64,000 bases of DNA. It comes from Cydia pomonella. Taxonomy: Eukaryota > Arthropoda > Insecta > Lepidoptera > Tortricidae. The stretch is from assembly GCF_033807575.1 (NCBI RefSeq), contig NC_084725.1:345001-409000 (forward strand), given 5' to 3'. Position numbers and translations under genes: made by a program. A model generated the notes under the pieces. That model was not told the DNA's origin. It saw only the letters and a list, made by a program, of their open reading frames with translations, and did no database searches. Shown in pieces: positions 11,742 through 21,640 of the stretch; the first letter of the stretch is position 1; the number at the start of each line of letters is the position of its first letter.

Positions 11742-11868
11742 ACAATCATTATTATCAACATCTTCCTCGTGTTGTCCCGGCATTTTGCCACGGCTCATGG
11801 GAGCCTGGGGTCCGCTTGGCAACTGATCTCAAGAATTGGCGTAGGCACTAGTTTGATGGTAATCGTTA
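11742..11868 (-). mobile_element. SINE S1, 3' fragment
   Basis: Reads GCTCATGGGAGCCTGGGGTC then TTGGCGTAGGCACTAG, the reversed 3' half of S1 as seen complete at 41024-41335. The tRNA head is missing. Confidence 0.7.
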
Positions 11869-11922
11869 ATAGAGAACCCTAATCGAAACTTATTGAAATA
11901 TTCACGTGACTTTTCGTAACAT

Positions 11923-12117
11923 CAGTACCCCTAGTGTAACTGTGATCGACATCATAACGTGACGAACGCGTTTGCGTTAAGTGTCATTTTGTATAGGATT
12001 TTGAGGTTCCAAAACGTCCCGCTTGGCGCGCTCTTTCGAAATCCAATACAAAATGAGACTAAACGCAAACGCGTACGTCACGTTTGGAAATCGAATTTAT
12101 TTACACTAGGGGTACTG
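11923..12117. mobile_element. Fold-back MITE, family FB, copy 2
   Basis: Full copy with termini CAGTACCCCTAGTGTAA and TTACACTAGGGGTACTG, 195 bp. It is closely similar in arms and centre to the copy at 7826-8025. Confidence 0.85.
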
Positions 12118-12272
12118 TTATCTTGACACATTATACTTTTCGTTTAGCGTTTTTCGATGTACGATAGTTATCTTGGCTAGGTGTAAAAACGATTATAGCT
12201 CAAGGAATATATCCAAAAATTGCACCGAATAAAGTTCGTATGTAAATATAATCCGTTTAATGAGAGTTGCTA

Positions 12273-12363
12273 TAAAAACTTGTAACAAAGGCTCTGCACG
12301 TGAGTATGGAGTCGATTATAACTCGGCGAGTAATGGGCGAAAGAATCCAGCTGCGTTACCACG
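12273..12363 (+). repeat. 91-bp segmental duplicate, left copy
   Basis: AAAAACTTGTAACAAAGGC ... CGATTATAACTCGGCGAG ... AAAGAATCCAGCTGCGTTAC recurs with a few changes at 12623-12713. The two copies flank a hAT-type MITE. Confidence 0.75.
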
Positions 12364-12407
12364 GGCTCGACCATAGACATATGTAAGTAAGGGATTTTAC
12401 CGTAGAC

Positions 12408-12600
12408 CAGGGGTCGGTAAATAGCGGCTCGTGAGGCGCATGCGGCTCTTTGGAGTTATAATTGCTCTTCAAGCCACTCAAAATACTAACATTTGGAGTT
12501 CCTAGACCAAGGAAAACAAAATTTGTGGCCCTTTGAGGTTCCTGAAACTAGTGATTTCTACTGCGGTTGGCTCTTTTTCTCAAAAGTTTGCCGATCCCTG
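12408..12600. mobile_element. Non-autonomous hAT-type MITE
   Basis: The left end CAGGGGTCGGTAAA and right end TTTGCCGATCCCTG are inverted repeats of the common hAT type (CAGGGxTCGGCAAA). It is 193 bp with no coding capacity. The immediate 8-bp flanks (CCGTAGAC and TTGGTGAC) are not a clean duplication, although CCGTAGAC recurs at 12714-12721, just after the right 91-bp duplicate. Confidence 0.65.
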
Positions 12601-12622
12601 TTGGTGACTAATATATGATGCT

Positions 12623-12713
12623 TAAAAACTTGTAACAAAGGCTCTGGACGTGAGTATAAACTCGATTATAACTCGGCGAGTTTTGAGCGAAAGAATCCAA
12701 CTGCGTTACTACG
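12623..12713 (+). repeat. 91-bp segmental duplicate, right copy
   Basis: Partner of 12273-12363. See that entry for the shared text. Confidence 0.75.
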
Positions 12714-12974
12714 CCGTAGACTAATACTTATATGTCTCTGAAAGAAATAAGTTCACCTTTGTACTAATGCTGTGTGTTTTTTCCAGTTTTATTTTTAGCT
12801 GAATAAATTTAAAATGTTAGGTATATGTGTTATCTATGTTATCATGTTTCTTATTGAAAATAGAATAAGAATAAACATGAATTGATTTCTTATTTAAGTT
12901 TTTTGGATTGTCATGACAGCTATTTTTTTTATTATATGAATAAACAAATAAAGTATATAGCTATACAGAGCTAA

Positions 12975-13147
12975 TAAACATCTCGGATCTCCGAGAGACC
13001 TCCCCGAAACCTACTCAACATTAAAGGTTTGATAGGATTCCTCGAGAAGCTGGGCTGGCAGGACTAGCCCACCCCCAACATATCACGCAAAATAGGCGCA
13101 AGTCGTCGAGTTGCGGAAGATCGCCCGTATACAATACAATACAGTAA
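12975..13147 (+). pseudogene. LINE family B 3' end with (ACAAT)n tail
   Basis: Encodes HLGSPRDLPE and then, after a frame change, LLNIKGLIGFLEKLGWQD and a stop. The same C-terminal peptide is read on the minus strand at 32815-33189. It ends in ATACAATACAATACAG, a repeat tail seen in both copies, which marks the true 3' end of this non-LTR family. Confidence 0.7.
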
Positions 13148-13153
13148 TAAAGT

Positions 13154-13172
13154 ATAACCTAACCTAACCTAA
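13154..13172. repeat. Short interstitial (TTAGG)n-like run
   Basis: TAACCTAACCTAACCTAA, three and a half units of the insect telomeric repeat on the minus strand. Too short to imply a former chromosome end. Confidence 0.5.
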
Positions 13173-13610
13173 ATCACATAACTTTAACGAAGGTTTCGCT
13201 TTTAATAATCCACTCAGAAATTATACTCGTATAGCGGTGTCGTTAGTACAACCCTTTAATTTCGCACTCAAATTCCAAATGAAAACTATCCCAACGTTTT
13301 CCAATTAGCGTTTCATTAAACCGCTTTTTTCTGTCCATTCAAATCTCCGCACTTTTTGTACGAGAACTTCGAAAACCGTGAGTAACGCACCGCCCGAAAA
13401 GCCGGTGAGATCACGTATCCCGATAACATTACCAAGTTTTCGCATTAGGCGAACTTTTATTACACTTTATCTGGGAGCAAAAATGTTGCCAGTTGCGAAC
13501 TGAGTGACGGGCGGGTTCCCAAGCTTTTGTTTTTAGATAGTGCCTCGAAAAACTGTTTCCTGAATGGGTACACAGTGTTTTGTTCTGAAATTCTTCTGAA
13601 GTTGAAATGA

Positions 13611-13745
13611 AATGTTTCATTTCATTTCATTTATTTATTGCAGTCATGAACATAGTTACATAATAAGGCGTTACAATTAATTTAGTCAATTCATGACACC
13701 CTGTTAGGGCACACAATATTAAATTTAACTAAATATCTAATACCT
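13611..13745 (-). mobile_element. LINE 3'-UTR-like fragment
   Basis: TTTCATTTCATTTCATTTAT at the left is the reversed repeat tail, followed by TTATTGCAGTC and CACCCTGTTAGGGCACAC. Same family as 540-662 and possibly 30295-30375. Confidence 0.4.
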
Positions 13746-13885
13746 ATTAAAACATGTCATCATAATATGTCTTGTGTGTATAAAAATCGAATAATAATAA
13801 CATTATAAAAGTAAATAAAAGATTATAATTTAAATAACATTCCATATATAAATTTTGAGCAATTGTAAACGTAGATAAGAATATT

Positions 13886-14338
13886 AACAATAAACGACGT
13901 CACCATCCCCCATGACGAGAATCTCGTGAAAGCCGAGAAGGACAAGTCCAGTAAGTACCTAGACTTGGCTCACGAGATTACTGCCATGTGGGATGTTGAC
14001 TCGACGATCATTGTTCCGATAGTCGTGTCAGCGAACGGTCTCATAGCGAAGAGTCTCGACCAACACCTAGAGAGACTCTCGCTAGGTGGCTGGATCAAGG
14101 GTCAGATGCAGAAGGCAGTAATTTTGGACACGGCGCGTATAGTGCGTCGGTTCCTCTCTCTGCGGCCCTCACCACCGGCAGCTTGGGCCCTGCCCCGCTG
14201 GCGGCACCCTAGCTTAGGTTTTTTATAATGTGTTTATATCTTTTGTATTGTTTTGTAAGTGTTTTTATATTTTACTTTTATATCCATATTATAAAAAATC
14301 CTAACCTAAGACATTAAATGAATAAAGGATTTAATAAT
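13886..14338 (+). pseudogene. LINE family C, C-terminal ORF part plus 3' UTR
   Basis: From about 13896 the frame reads DVTIPHDENLVKAEKDKSS, then KYLDLAHEITAMWDVDST and WIKGQMQKAVILDTARIV, ending at the stop at 14226-14228. This conserved domain lies downstream of the reverse transcriptase in a common arthropod non-LTR family. The 3' UTR is AT-rich, contains TTAGGTTTTTTATAATGTG and ends in AATAAAGGATTTAATAATAA. The element is truncated at its 5' end, with no RT present. Confidence 0.7.
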
Positions 14339-14577
14339 AATGTCAATAACTTCAATCCATAGACCGTTATACTGTTCACTTTACTACAATAGTCCAAATG
14401 CCTGTTGCGACCGATTCATGGGTGTCTATTGTTGCGCCCGATAACGGGTTCCAGCAGGCGTTCTACATGACATTAAAGCTCTCCAAGAGGACTCTACGTG
14501 TTGGATCTATATCCCCACGCAAGCCTATCAAAAGACCGGATTTTAGAGGCCCGTGAAATCCAAGGAGATACAATAAT
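14339..14577. other. Unassigned segment between two LINE C ends
   Basis: GC-richer (GTTGCGCCCGATAACGGGTT). Looks like part of an interspersed repeat, but I cannot name it. Confidence 0.35.
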
Positions 14578-14817
14578 GTCAGATGCAGAAGGCGGTGATC
14601 TTGGACACGGCTTGGATCTTGGAGTCCGGCGGTTCCTCTCTCTGCGGCCCTGACCACCGGCAGCTTGGGCCCTGCCCCGCTGCTGGCGGCACCCTAGGTT
14701 AGGTTTTTTATAATGTGTTTATATTTTTTGTAAGTGTTTTTAAATTTTACTTTTATATACATATTGTAAAAAACCTAACGTAAGAAAAAAAAATGAAATA
14801 AATGGAATAATAATAAT
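14578..14817 (+). pseudogene. LINE family C, second 3' stub
   Basis: Repeats the last coding block (QMQKAVILDTA, then VRRFLSLRP and a stop) and the same 3' UTR as 13886-14338, but is truncated further in. Two independent 5'-truncated insertions of one family lie within 500 bp. Confidence 0.7.
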
Positions 14818-14882
14818 TTAAAAAAAAAAAACATTTCATACAATAATTCAAGATTCAATGTTTAAATGATAGTGTACATAAT

Positions 14883-15045
14883 AGGGAACGCACAACGTAT
14901 CAGCATTGCGATACAACGAGAAAATGCCGCCAGCATCCTTGGTACAATGCCTCAAGGGTCTATTTCAGATTTAAGCTAGGCATAGTAATCCTCTGTATAT
15001 ACCTATCCATTATGTATATTGTTATTGTAAATAACATATTGATAC
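14883..15045 (+). pseudogene. Retroelement fragment, family G, copy 1
   Basis: Reads QRISIAIQRENAASILGTMP in one frame, followed by a conserved non-coding tail (AAGCTAGGCATAGTAATCC, TCCATTATGTATATTGTTAT). The same peptide is encoded at 26341-26515, 36640-36930 and on the minus strand at 62409-62580. Confidence 0.6.
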
Positions 15046-15290
15046 TTTAGAGGGAAAGCCGGTAGAATTAGACCAACCTAAGTGTGCAGTGATTTTGATA
15101 GCTCAGAATTTGCAAGTGTTACTTTAAACGTCAAACTTTTATGAAATGTTGGCTTTTAAATAATACTTGCACAGTCTGGGCTATTAAAATCGCTTGGTTA
15201 AAGTCTAAAAGTTAATTAAATACACATATAGTGTTCGATGTTTGGTTATTTTTATATAACGTAAATAGATAAACACCTGAAATTATTATT

Positions 15291-15540
15291 AACCGACTTC
15301 AAAAAAGGAGGAGTTTCTCAATCCGTCAGATTTTTTTATTTTTTGTATATATGTTGCACAATACCTCCGAGAATCGTGAACCGATTTTCAATTTTTTTTT
15401 TTAATCGAACGGGTATAACCCCGGGGTGGTCCCGTTGGCACCAAGTCGGGGTCTGATGATGGGATCTTGGAGAAATCGAGGGAACTCTTCAAATGTTATA
15501 GGTACATGTATGGCGCTTTTGGTAATTTTTGAAGTCGGTT
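15291..15540 (+). mobile_element. MITE family M1, complete copy
   Basis: 250 bp with termini AACCGACTTCAAAAA and TTTTTGAAGTCGGTT. Flanked on both sides by TTATT, a possible target duplication. A second copy, split by a LINE stub, lies at 38273-38682. A long relative is inferred at 18364-19468. Confidence 0.75.
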
Positions 15541-16170
15541 TTATTTTTTGTTATAAAGTTTTTTATCGAATGATATTTCACCATAGACCGATCGAGAATA
15601 TATTTCTTAAGTCAAATTTGAGCTAAGAAATGATCTCTACAAAGTTTTGGTAATTTAAATAGTATACCTTGGAGCTTATAGATTATTTCAGTAACGTAGT
15701 TGAAGGTTAGTTTCATTACCTATGTATCTCTTGGACGTTTGTCGGTCCGTATGACTCCTTCTTTATATCTCTGTAAGGTGCTGTGTAGAAAGAAACGTAT
15801 TGCGTGAACGAGACAGTATGCTTGAATATACATCAGAAAGAAAGAGAAGAATGATTGTTCGAATGAAAGGGATAGGAATAGAATTAAGTTACGAGTAAGA
15901 TGAAAAAGAAATATATTCATTATGGCCGAAAACGTTGTTTCAATCTTACATCTCTATGTTATTCTTACCTTGAAGTTAATGCTTTTCCCCTAATTTTGAA
16001 GGTAGCTGGTGATGCGGGTGTCCATGGGCAGCGGTAATTGCTTATCATTAGGTGATCCGTCTGCCCGTTTGCCTCATGATAACCAGTCTTATAAGAAATC
16101 GCTCGCCTGTTCTTTCATTATATTTCATCTAATACGATTAAAAACCGATAAGAACCGTTTCTTCTAAATT
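15541..16170. other. Spacer, no gene seen
   Basis: A 66-codon minus ORF (15720-15920) is hydrophobic but has no other support. The rest is AT-rich. Confidence 0.35.
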
Positions 16171-16970
16171 TATCAAATATTTGAATATTTTTTCTACCAA
16201 TTGCATTTTCTCCTCTCTATTAAGTTTATTATTTATTCTTCGTTATAGTACCTATTTATATAAAGCTAAGAATGATTCTTTTATATATATGGCGCTAAGA
16301 GAAGTATATACTCCATCCTCTCTTTTTTCTTAAGTTTATTCTAGATTCTTCGCAATATTATTTATATACTTCCTTAAATCGAAGAGATGGAGCGGACAGC
16401 GGGTTCGACAATTCTTATAAGAAATTATGTCTTCTCTCTTCTATTATTTTGTACTAATAAGAGCGTCCATAGAACCGAGGGGCGGAAAATAGGAGATAGT
16501 TTTTTTTACCTATATATTTAAGAGGGAAATGTACTGGTCCATACTAAAATAGAAAACTGTTTTTCCACTTATATTAAATATTTTCCATTCTCCATGATTT
16601 TTAGTTTTGTTTTTTTAGACTTTACAATAAAAAACTAGGTTTTCCATTTTTTAAATTTGTAAAACAAATAATAATTTTTTTTACAAAAAAGTGAAACCGC
16701 TAAATCTAGGATATATTATGCTGCAGTGGTCGACATCAAAATCAAAGTAATTGGTTAAGATTTAGTTAGTGGAAACTGTTTTCTTCTGAAATGGAAATTC
16801 ATAGACAAATTACCGTTATTTCGTTAGGATCGTTCTTCCCTCTTAAGATTAAAATGTCAGTTGTTATAAATTCCTTCTCTCCCCTAACTCTCTTAAGTTT
16901 ATTCTCGATTCTTCGTTATATTATTTATATACTTACTGGGAGCTAAGAGAATGACCGGGCGCGGGTTTAC
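16171..16970. repeat. Region with three degenerate copies of a 70-100 bp unit
   Basis: TTAAGTTTATT followed by ATTCTTCG(C/T)xATA and TATTTATATA(C/A) recurs near 16220, 16330 and 16890. A second block (GGGTT(CG/TA)CGACAATxCxTATAAGAAA) follows the last two copies, near 16400 and 16965. A related TCTTATAAGAAATCGCTCGCC stands at about 16090. The copies are dispersed and decayed. Confidence 0.45.
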
Positions 16971-17082
16971 GACAATGCCTATAAGAAAGCGGGCGGTGTG
17001 ATAAAATTTGCATTCGGCGGCTGCAGGCGGGGTGGCGCGTCACAGAGGAGTAGGCTTCTGTTTTAGTACGAAACTTTTTTTT

Positions 17083-17292
17083 ATACCATGTCCGTGGTAA
17101 ACAAGCAAACCTGTACACTTCTTTTTTGAAAAATCCCATAAGGTCCCCTCGGGAAAACCTCGGCAGGGAGCTTATTCCACAGCCTAAGCGTCCGCGGGAG
17201 GAAATTCCTCTTAAACTGCACAGTGCTCGACTATTTAGGTTTAGGCTATGAGAACGAACACCCTGCCGACGGCGAGCGGGGCAGTGATAGAA
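17083..17292 (-). pseudogene. LINE family H, ORF tail and 3' UTR
   Basis: The minus strand carries the LPRFSRGDLMGFFKKEVYRF block and then the 3'-UTR signature (CCACGGACATGGTATAAAA). The same ending (VFPxxYDxxxFKKxVYxFLKxRQRTC and UTR) is seen at 26690, 32745, 37930 and elsewhere in more or less broken form. Confidence 0.55.
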
Positions 17293-17867
17293 AGTAGTAC
17301 GCATAATAATATATGTTATATTACTAAATAATCTATCTTATCTTAAAAAACCGGTCAAGTGCGAGTTTGTTTTACTCGCACACCGAGGGTTCCGTACAAA
17401 CTATGAATTATCTCGTGTAACTATAAACGCGAAAGACTTGATCAGAAGTACCTATACTAATAATTGTGTACAGCGCCGTCTATCGGCAAATTGTCTAACT
17501 AATTTGCGCGATGTAATGCACGTATGTTGGTTTTTCGACGATAATTCTCTATCATGTGAACCGATTTAAAAATTTATATTTTATTTGAAAAAAGGTGTAT
17601 TTAATGTTTACACGTAAAGTTGGTTCAATTGCAATCTGAATTCAGAAAAGTTTTTTGTTAATTAAAAAAGAAAATGACCAAGGTAGACGTCTGATTATAT
17701 TTTATTTTTCCTGTAAAATTTATAGTAATTTTAATATTATGTAAAAATATCTTAATTTTTCGTCGGTAAACTTCGGAGATAAGGGGAGGGAACGGATTTT
17801 TTTTACATTTTCCTTCATATTTTTTTTCCTGTTTGAAGTATAAAGAAAAAAATATTTTGGAATGTAC

Positions 17868-18350
17868 AATAGGGTTGTTTCCAATTTTTCAAAACGCTTG
17901 TTTTACGTTCTACATTAACTAAAAGTTGCCCTAAAATTCAACTTTTATACTAAATACGGCTTTAAATATGTTAAATTAACAAAATATATTTTGACAGCTG
18001 CTTTCGCGCCCAAAACGCTCTTTGAAAATTGTGTGACGTCACAGTTTACGGTTTGACACATAACTACATACACACGTAGAAGATACGAACTGTCAACTGA
18101 CATTTGTCATTGATTGTTTATCGCCTAACTGTCAACAGTGTCAATCCGAGAGTTGTGACGTCATCAGAATCTTCAATGACGTTTCGAGTTTGGTCACGTG
18201 ACGTGTGCCAAAAGATATTTTAAATTCAATATTTACAAAAATATGGTCATTACAGGTCCCCTAAAAGTAGTTTAACATGTTCTTATAATCCAAAAGAATT
18301 TATTGGAATACAATTCTGCCCTGAGATTTGTAGATGGAAACAACCCTATT
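17868..18350. mobile_element. MITE with 16-bp perfect terminal inverted repeats
   Basis: Ends are AATAGGGTTGTTTCCA and TGGAAACAACCCTATT. The interior has two TGACGTCA-type sites (near 18040 and 18160) and GGTCACGTGACGTG near 18195. No coding capacity. Confidence 0.75.
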
Positions 18351-18664
18351 TGAGTTTTTTAAGCGACTTCAATTTCATAGAAGGAGGAGGTTCTGTATTC
18401 GGTTGTGGCTAATTTTTTTTAATGTACGTTCAACGACTACTCCGACACCCGTGGTCCGATTTCAATAATTCTTTTTTGTTTGAAAGGAGTTACTTCCAAG
18501 GTGGTCCCATTTTAATTTGGTGCTGATCTGATGATGGGATGTATGAGGAATTGAGGGAACTCCTCATTTGTTAAAGGCACAGGTATGGTGATTCGACTGT
18601 ATTCTTAAGCAACTCAAGCATTTCCTCTCGAAAACTACCAATTTGATGTAGTGCAACTGTAGCC

Positions 18665-18813
18665 TTACCACGAGTTTGACTCTACATATTAGCTGACGTG
18701 TTCGTAACTTACTTTCCGATACATCTCGCTCGCACTAATAGGATGCCAGTATGAGCGAGATGCATAGAAAGTAAGTTACACTAGCGAATATGTCAGTGTC
18801 AAACTCGTGGTAA
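18665..18813. mobile_element. Palindromic MITE
   Basis: TTACCACGAGTTTGAC at the left is mirrored by GTCAAACTCGTGGTAA at the right. Further pairing includes TAACTTACTTTC with GAAAGTAAGTTA and ATCTCGCTCxxAC with GAGCGAGAT. Confidence 0.75.
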
Positions 18814-18879
18814 AACTAATTACTGATTATGAAGACCACGGGCGATATGTGGAACTTACCTATTATATTATGATTTCTG

Positions 18880-19215
18880 ATGTAGGTAGTGTTGGAGATA
18901 ACATGTGAGGGGTAAATGTGAGAGGTTTGTGAGGTAGACGGTGGTAGTAAAGGTAGACGAGGGTCAGAGGTTGGTGGTTGTGGGGTTGGGGCTTGAGTCA
19001 GGGTTTGAGAGCTTAGGAGGTTTAGGGGGCGGTGAGTTGATGGGTCGGGGAATGAGGGGTTGGAGTTTAGGAATCGGGGGGTAGGAGATGAGTGGCCGGG
19101 GGTTGGAAGTTGAGGAATTGGGGGTTAGGATTAGGAGTTAAATAGTCAGGGGTTGAGGGGTCGGGGGATGGTGGTTGAATGTTCGGTGGTTCAGGGTCAA
19201 GGGTTTCAATGATCA
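18880..19215 (+). repeat. G/T-rich degenerate minisatellite
   Basis: The + strand is almost free of C and carries many GGGG and GGTTG runs (GGGGGTTGGAAGTTGAGG, GGGGTCGGGGG), spaced irregularly by about 8-20 bp. Several windows meet the four-G-run pattern of a G-quadruplex. Confidence 0.7.
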
Positions 19216-19770
19216 ATGGCGAGGCGGAGGATCGATTTAGAGTAGTAGCAGGAATGAATTCCCGAGGAAAATCGTGATTATTTATGAAAGTTAACGAATT
19301 AAGTGTAAAACATGATTGTGATTTTCATTCATGCGTCACGCGTCACTCATAACCTTAAAACTAAAAATGGTAAAACAAAACCTTTTTACAAAAAAAAGTA
19401 AACCATATACTTTTTTTTTTTTATTTGAAAAGGATAATATTTTATTTTAATACTTTTTGAAGTCGGTTTTCTTTTTTTTTGTAAAAAGTTTTTTTTCAAA
19501 CGATATTCCACTTGACCTTGTCACAAGACTTTGAAATTTTGCCCCCTCTTTATATTGGGCATTTTCCATAGGTATTAAAAATATAATAAAAAAGTAATAC
19601 TTTCAATAGGTCTGGGTTAGGATTCTTCATAAGTATTCCAAATTTCAAATTGATAGCTTGAGTGGTGCTCGAGATATTTAGCGATGAGACAGACAGACAG
19701 ACGGACGGACGGACGGAGTCGCACCATAAGGGTTCCTTTTGTAACTTTTTGGTACGGAATCCTAAAAATG

Positions 19771-20103
19771 AAAAAAAAAATTTTTTTTTAATTTATTTAT
19801 ATATTAAAATTAAAACTTATGTATAATATATATTTATTCCCGCCAAACTGTAATAATACCCACTTACCTACTTCGTTGACTCATTGTCAAAGCGTACTCA
19901 CAAAGGTCTTAAGTAAGATAGACCTTTATGCCAATTTCCACCACCTTCAACTTTTCCAAAAAACGAAACGACAGAAAAATTATATACTTACTTAACCTGC
20001 TTACAAAATTTAACAAGATTCAGTTGAGAATTGAGACCTGTAGAAGAAAACATCCCGACATACGAAAGCAAAATGCCTGAGTCAAAACGTAGATCTTCGC
20101 TAA
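19771..20103. other. AT-rich spacer
   Basis: Begins with A and T runs. No ORF or repeat that I can support. Confidence 0.35.
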
Positions 20104-20342
20104 CGCTTCAGTCTTCTTCCTCGCACAGTCCCGGTATTTTCCCACGGCTCATGGGAGCCTGGGGTCCGCTTGACAACTAACCCCAAAGATATGGCGTAGG
20201 CACTAGTTTTTACGAAAGCGACTGCCATCTGATCTTCGAACCCAGTGGGTAAACTAGGCCTTGACAAGGAAACCGGACTAATCCCATTAGTCCGGTTTCC
20301 TCACGATGTTTTCCTTCACCGAAAAGCGACTGATAAATAGCA
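20104..20342 (-). mobile_element. SINE S1, 5'-incomplete copy with internal inverted duplication
   Basis: Reversed S1 body (GCTCATGGGAGCCTGGGGTC ... TTTTCCTTCACCGAAAAGCG). At 20268-20300 the text GGAAACCGGACTAAT is followed after CCC by its perfect reverse complement, which other S1 copies lack. Confidence 0.75.
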
Positions 20343-20599
20343 GCAACACTCGCTAAAGCTTCAGTCAATCATTAAAAAACGTAAACTTAATGTATTCCAT
20401 GTTTCTGTAGCCAAGAGTGGGAGTTGTCCAACCTCCCGCGGGGGTGGGGGGCGAACAGGAAAAAGGAGGGAAGGAAAATTTCCATTTCTTGCGTCTTTCC
20501 AGCGGGCTGATGAACGGGCAGGAGCTAAATTATATTTTATACGGCTTATTTACTTCGGGGGTATTGTGCGGGGAGACAATGACGCCGTAAATACGTATC

Positions 20600-20870
20600 T
20601 ATGTACTGTTTACTGTGGTTTATGATTTTTGTGGTGTATAAATAAATAAAAATCGGGCGAAAGCATGTCGGGCTATGCTCTGTGTAAGGTTTCTGTAGTA
20701 ACATTCTGTCCGAATAGGCTAAACGGGAGCTATTAGTAAGTATCATGGTCATTACAAGCCCAAAGAGATACCTACGACCTTCGCAGCGCTTTGTACGTCC
20801 TTTTACTGATAAGACTATTTGCAATAACTCAAAAACGGCTGGACCGATCACGTTCGCTATAGTTTTCATT
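20600..20870 (-). mobile_element. Interspersed repeat, family Q, copy 1
   Basis: The minus strand reads GATCGGTCCAGCCGTTTTTG, then CTTACTAATAGCTCCCGTTT and GACAGAATGTTACTACAG. The same order of blocks occurs on + at 28990-29170 and 38700-39005. The 107-codon minus ORF covering this stretch is a chance reading of the repeat. Confidence 0.55.
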
Positions 20871-20881
20871 GAAAGTATTTG

Positions 20882-20965
20882 TTTTACGATTTTTTAAATA
20901 TGTTTTGGACTCATGGTTATGTTTTTTTTTTACGATTTTTTAAATATGTTTTGGACTCATGGTTC
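20882..20965 (+). repeat. Tandem duplication of about 46 bp
   Basis: TTTTTAAATATGTTTTGGAC followed by TCATGGTT occurs twice, separated by ATG, a T-run and ACGA. The repeat contains no gene. Confidence 0.8.
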
Positions 20966-21265
20966 AAAAGTTAGAGGACACATATATTTTTTCTTCCAGG
21001 GCGATTATTTCCAAGAATATTCTCTTTATATAAAAAAAAACGTTTTTTGGAGACCTTTATTCATTTTAAAAGACCTATCCAACGATCCAACGATACTCCA
21101 CACTGATTACTAGATTACCTACTGATAAATCTACAATTCTTGAACGCACCTTTATACCAAACGTCAAGTAGAGTCTGGTTACCCAAATATAGTTGACAGA
21201 TATTTCCACGTTGTATCACCAATTGTCTATGATTTAAAAAAAAGCTAAAAGTCTGTTGTCAATTT

Positions 21266-21640
21266 ATGTCATTCATTCAAATTGTTCGCGGTTTATTTTT
21301 AATAATATTAATAATGACTATACCGAGTGAGGTCCGCAAACTATTATTTAAGCTCATAAATAATTACGAGAATGTGCGAAATCGACGTGAAGCGTTACGA
21401 AAAACTGCTATGTTTACAAGTCGTAAACAATTGAGTAGGTTGGTGTTCTATTAATATTTTGATACTTTAAGTACAAGTTCTAACATTTACCTATAACTTT
21501 GATTAAGTAATGAATAATACTACCTGAATGTCATGAACAGGACGGTGTGTAAAGAAGCGGAAAAACTAGAAGTTCTAGAAAATATCAATAGAATCAAAAC
21601 ATCGGAACGTAACGAGTTACTGAAAACTAATATTTAGTAG
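21266..21640 (+). other. Two short coding-like segments, unidentified
   Basis: 21266-21454 encodes 62 residues rich in Lys/Arg/Asn (EVRKLLFKLINNYENVRNRR). 21532-21640, in the next stretch, encodes 34 residues (CKEAEKLEVLENINRIKTSE). Both have helical, charged composition unlike random AT-rich DNA. They could be exons of a transposon gene or chance. No splice pair joining them was established. Confidence 0.25.

Larger units (their letters stand above)
18364..19468 (+). mobile_element. Long diverged M1-like element
   Basis: Opens AAGCGACTTCAAT and closes TTTTTGAAGTCGGTTTT. The early part parallels M1 (TGATCTGATGATGGGAT, GAGGGAACTCCTCATTTGTT). The interior is expanded by a palindromic MITE and a G-rich block. 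Confidence 0.45.
17348..19770 (-). mobile_element. Composite repeat block with family K termini
   Basis: Opens with AACCGGTCAAGTGCGAGTTT and closes with GGTTCCTTTTGTAACTTTTT then GGTACGGAATCC, the two ends of family K, seen complete at 39006-39655 and 48128-48845 in the opposite orientation. Inside are a 483-bp MITE (17868-18350), a palindromic MITE (18665-18813), an M1-like element (about 18364-19468) and a G-rich block. (CAGA)n and (CGGA)n runs at 19687-19716 are the reversed K microsatellite. Confidence 0.5.

Noticed and set aside
13154..13172. TAACC repeats like insect telomere sequence
   Set aside because: Only about three and a half units next to a LINE tail. No telomere or subtelomere can be inferred.
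16933..17304. 123-codon minus-strand ORF as a gene
   Set aside because: It runs through the LINE H tail in part and into unrelated sequence. No independent support.
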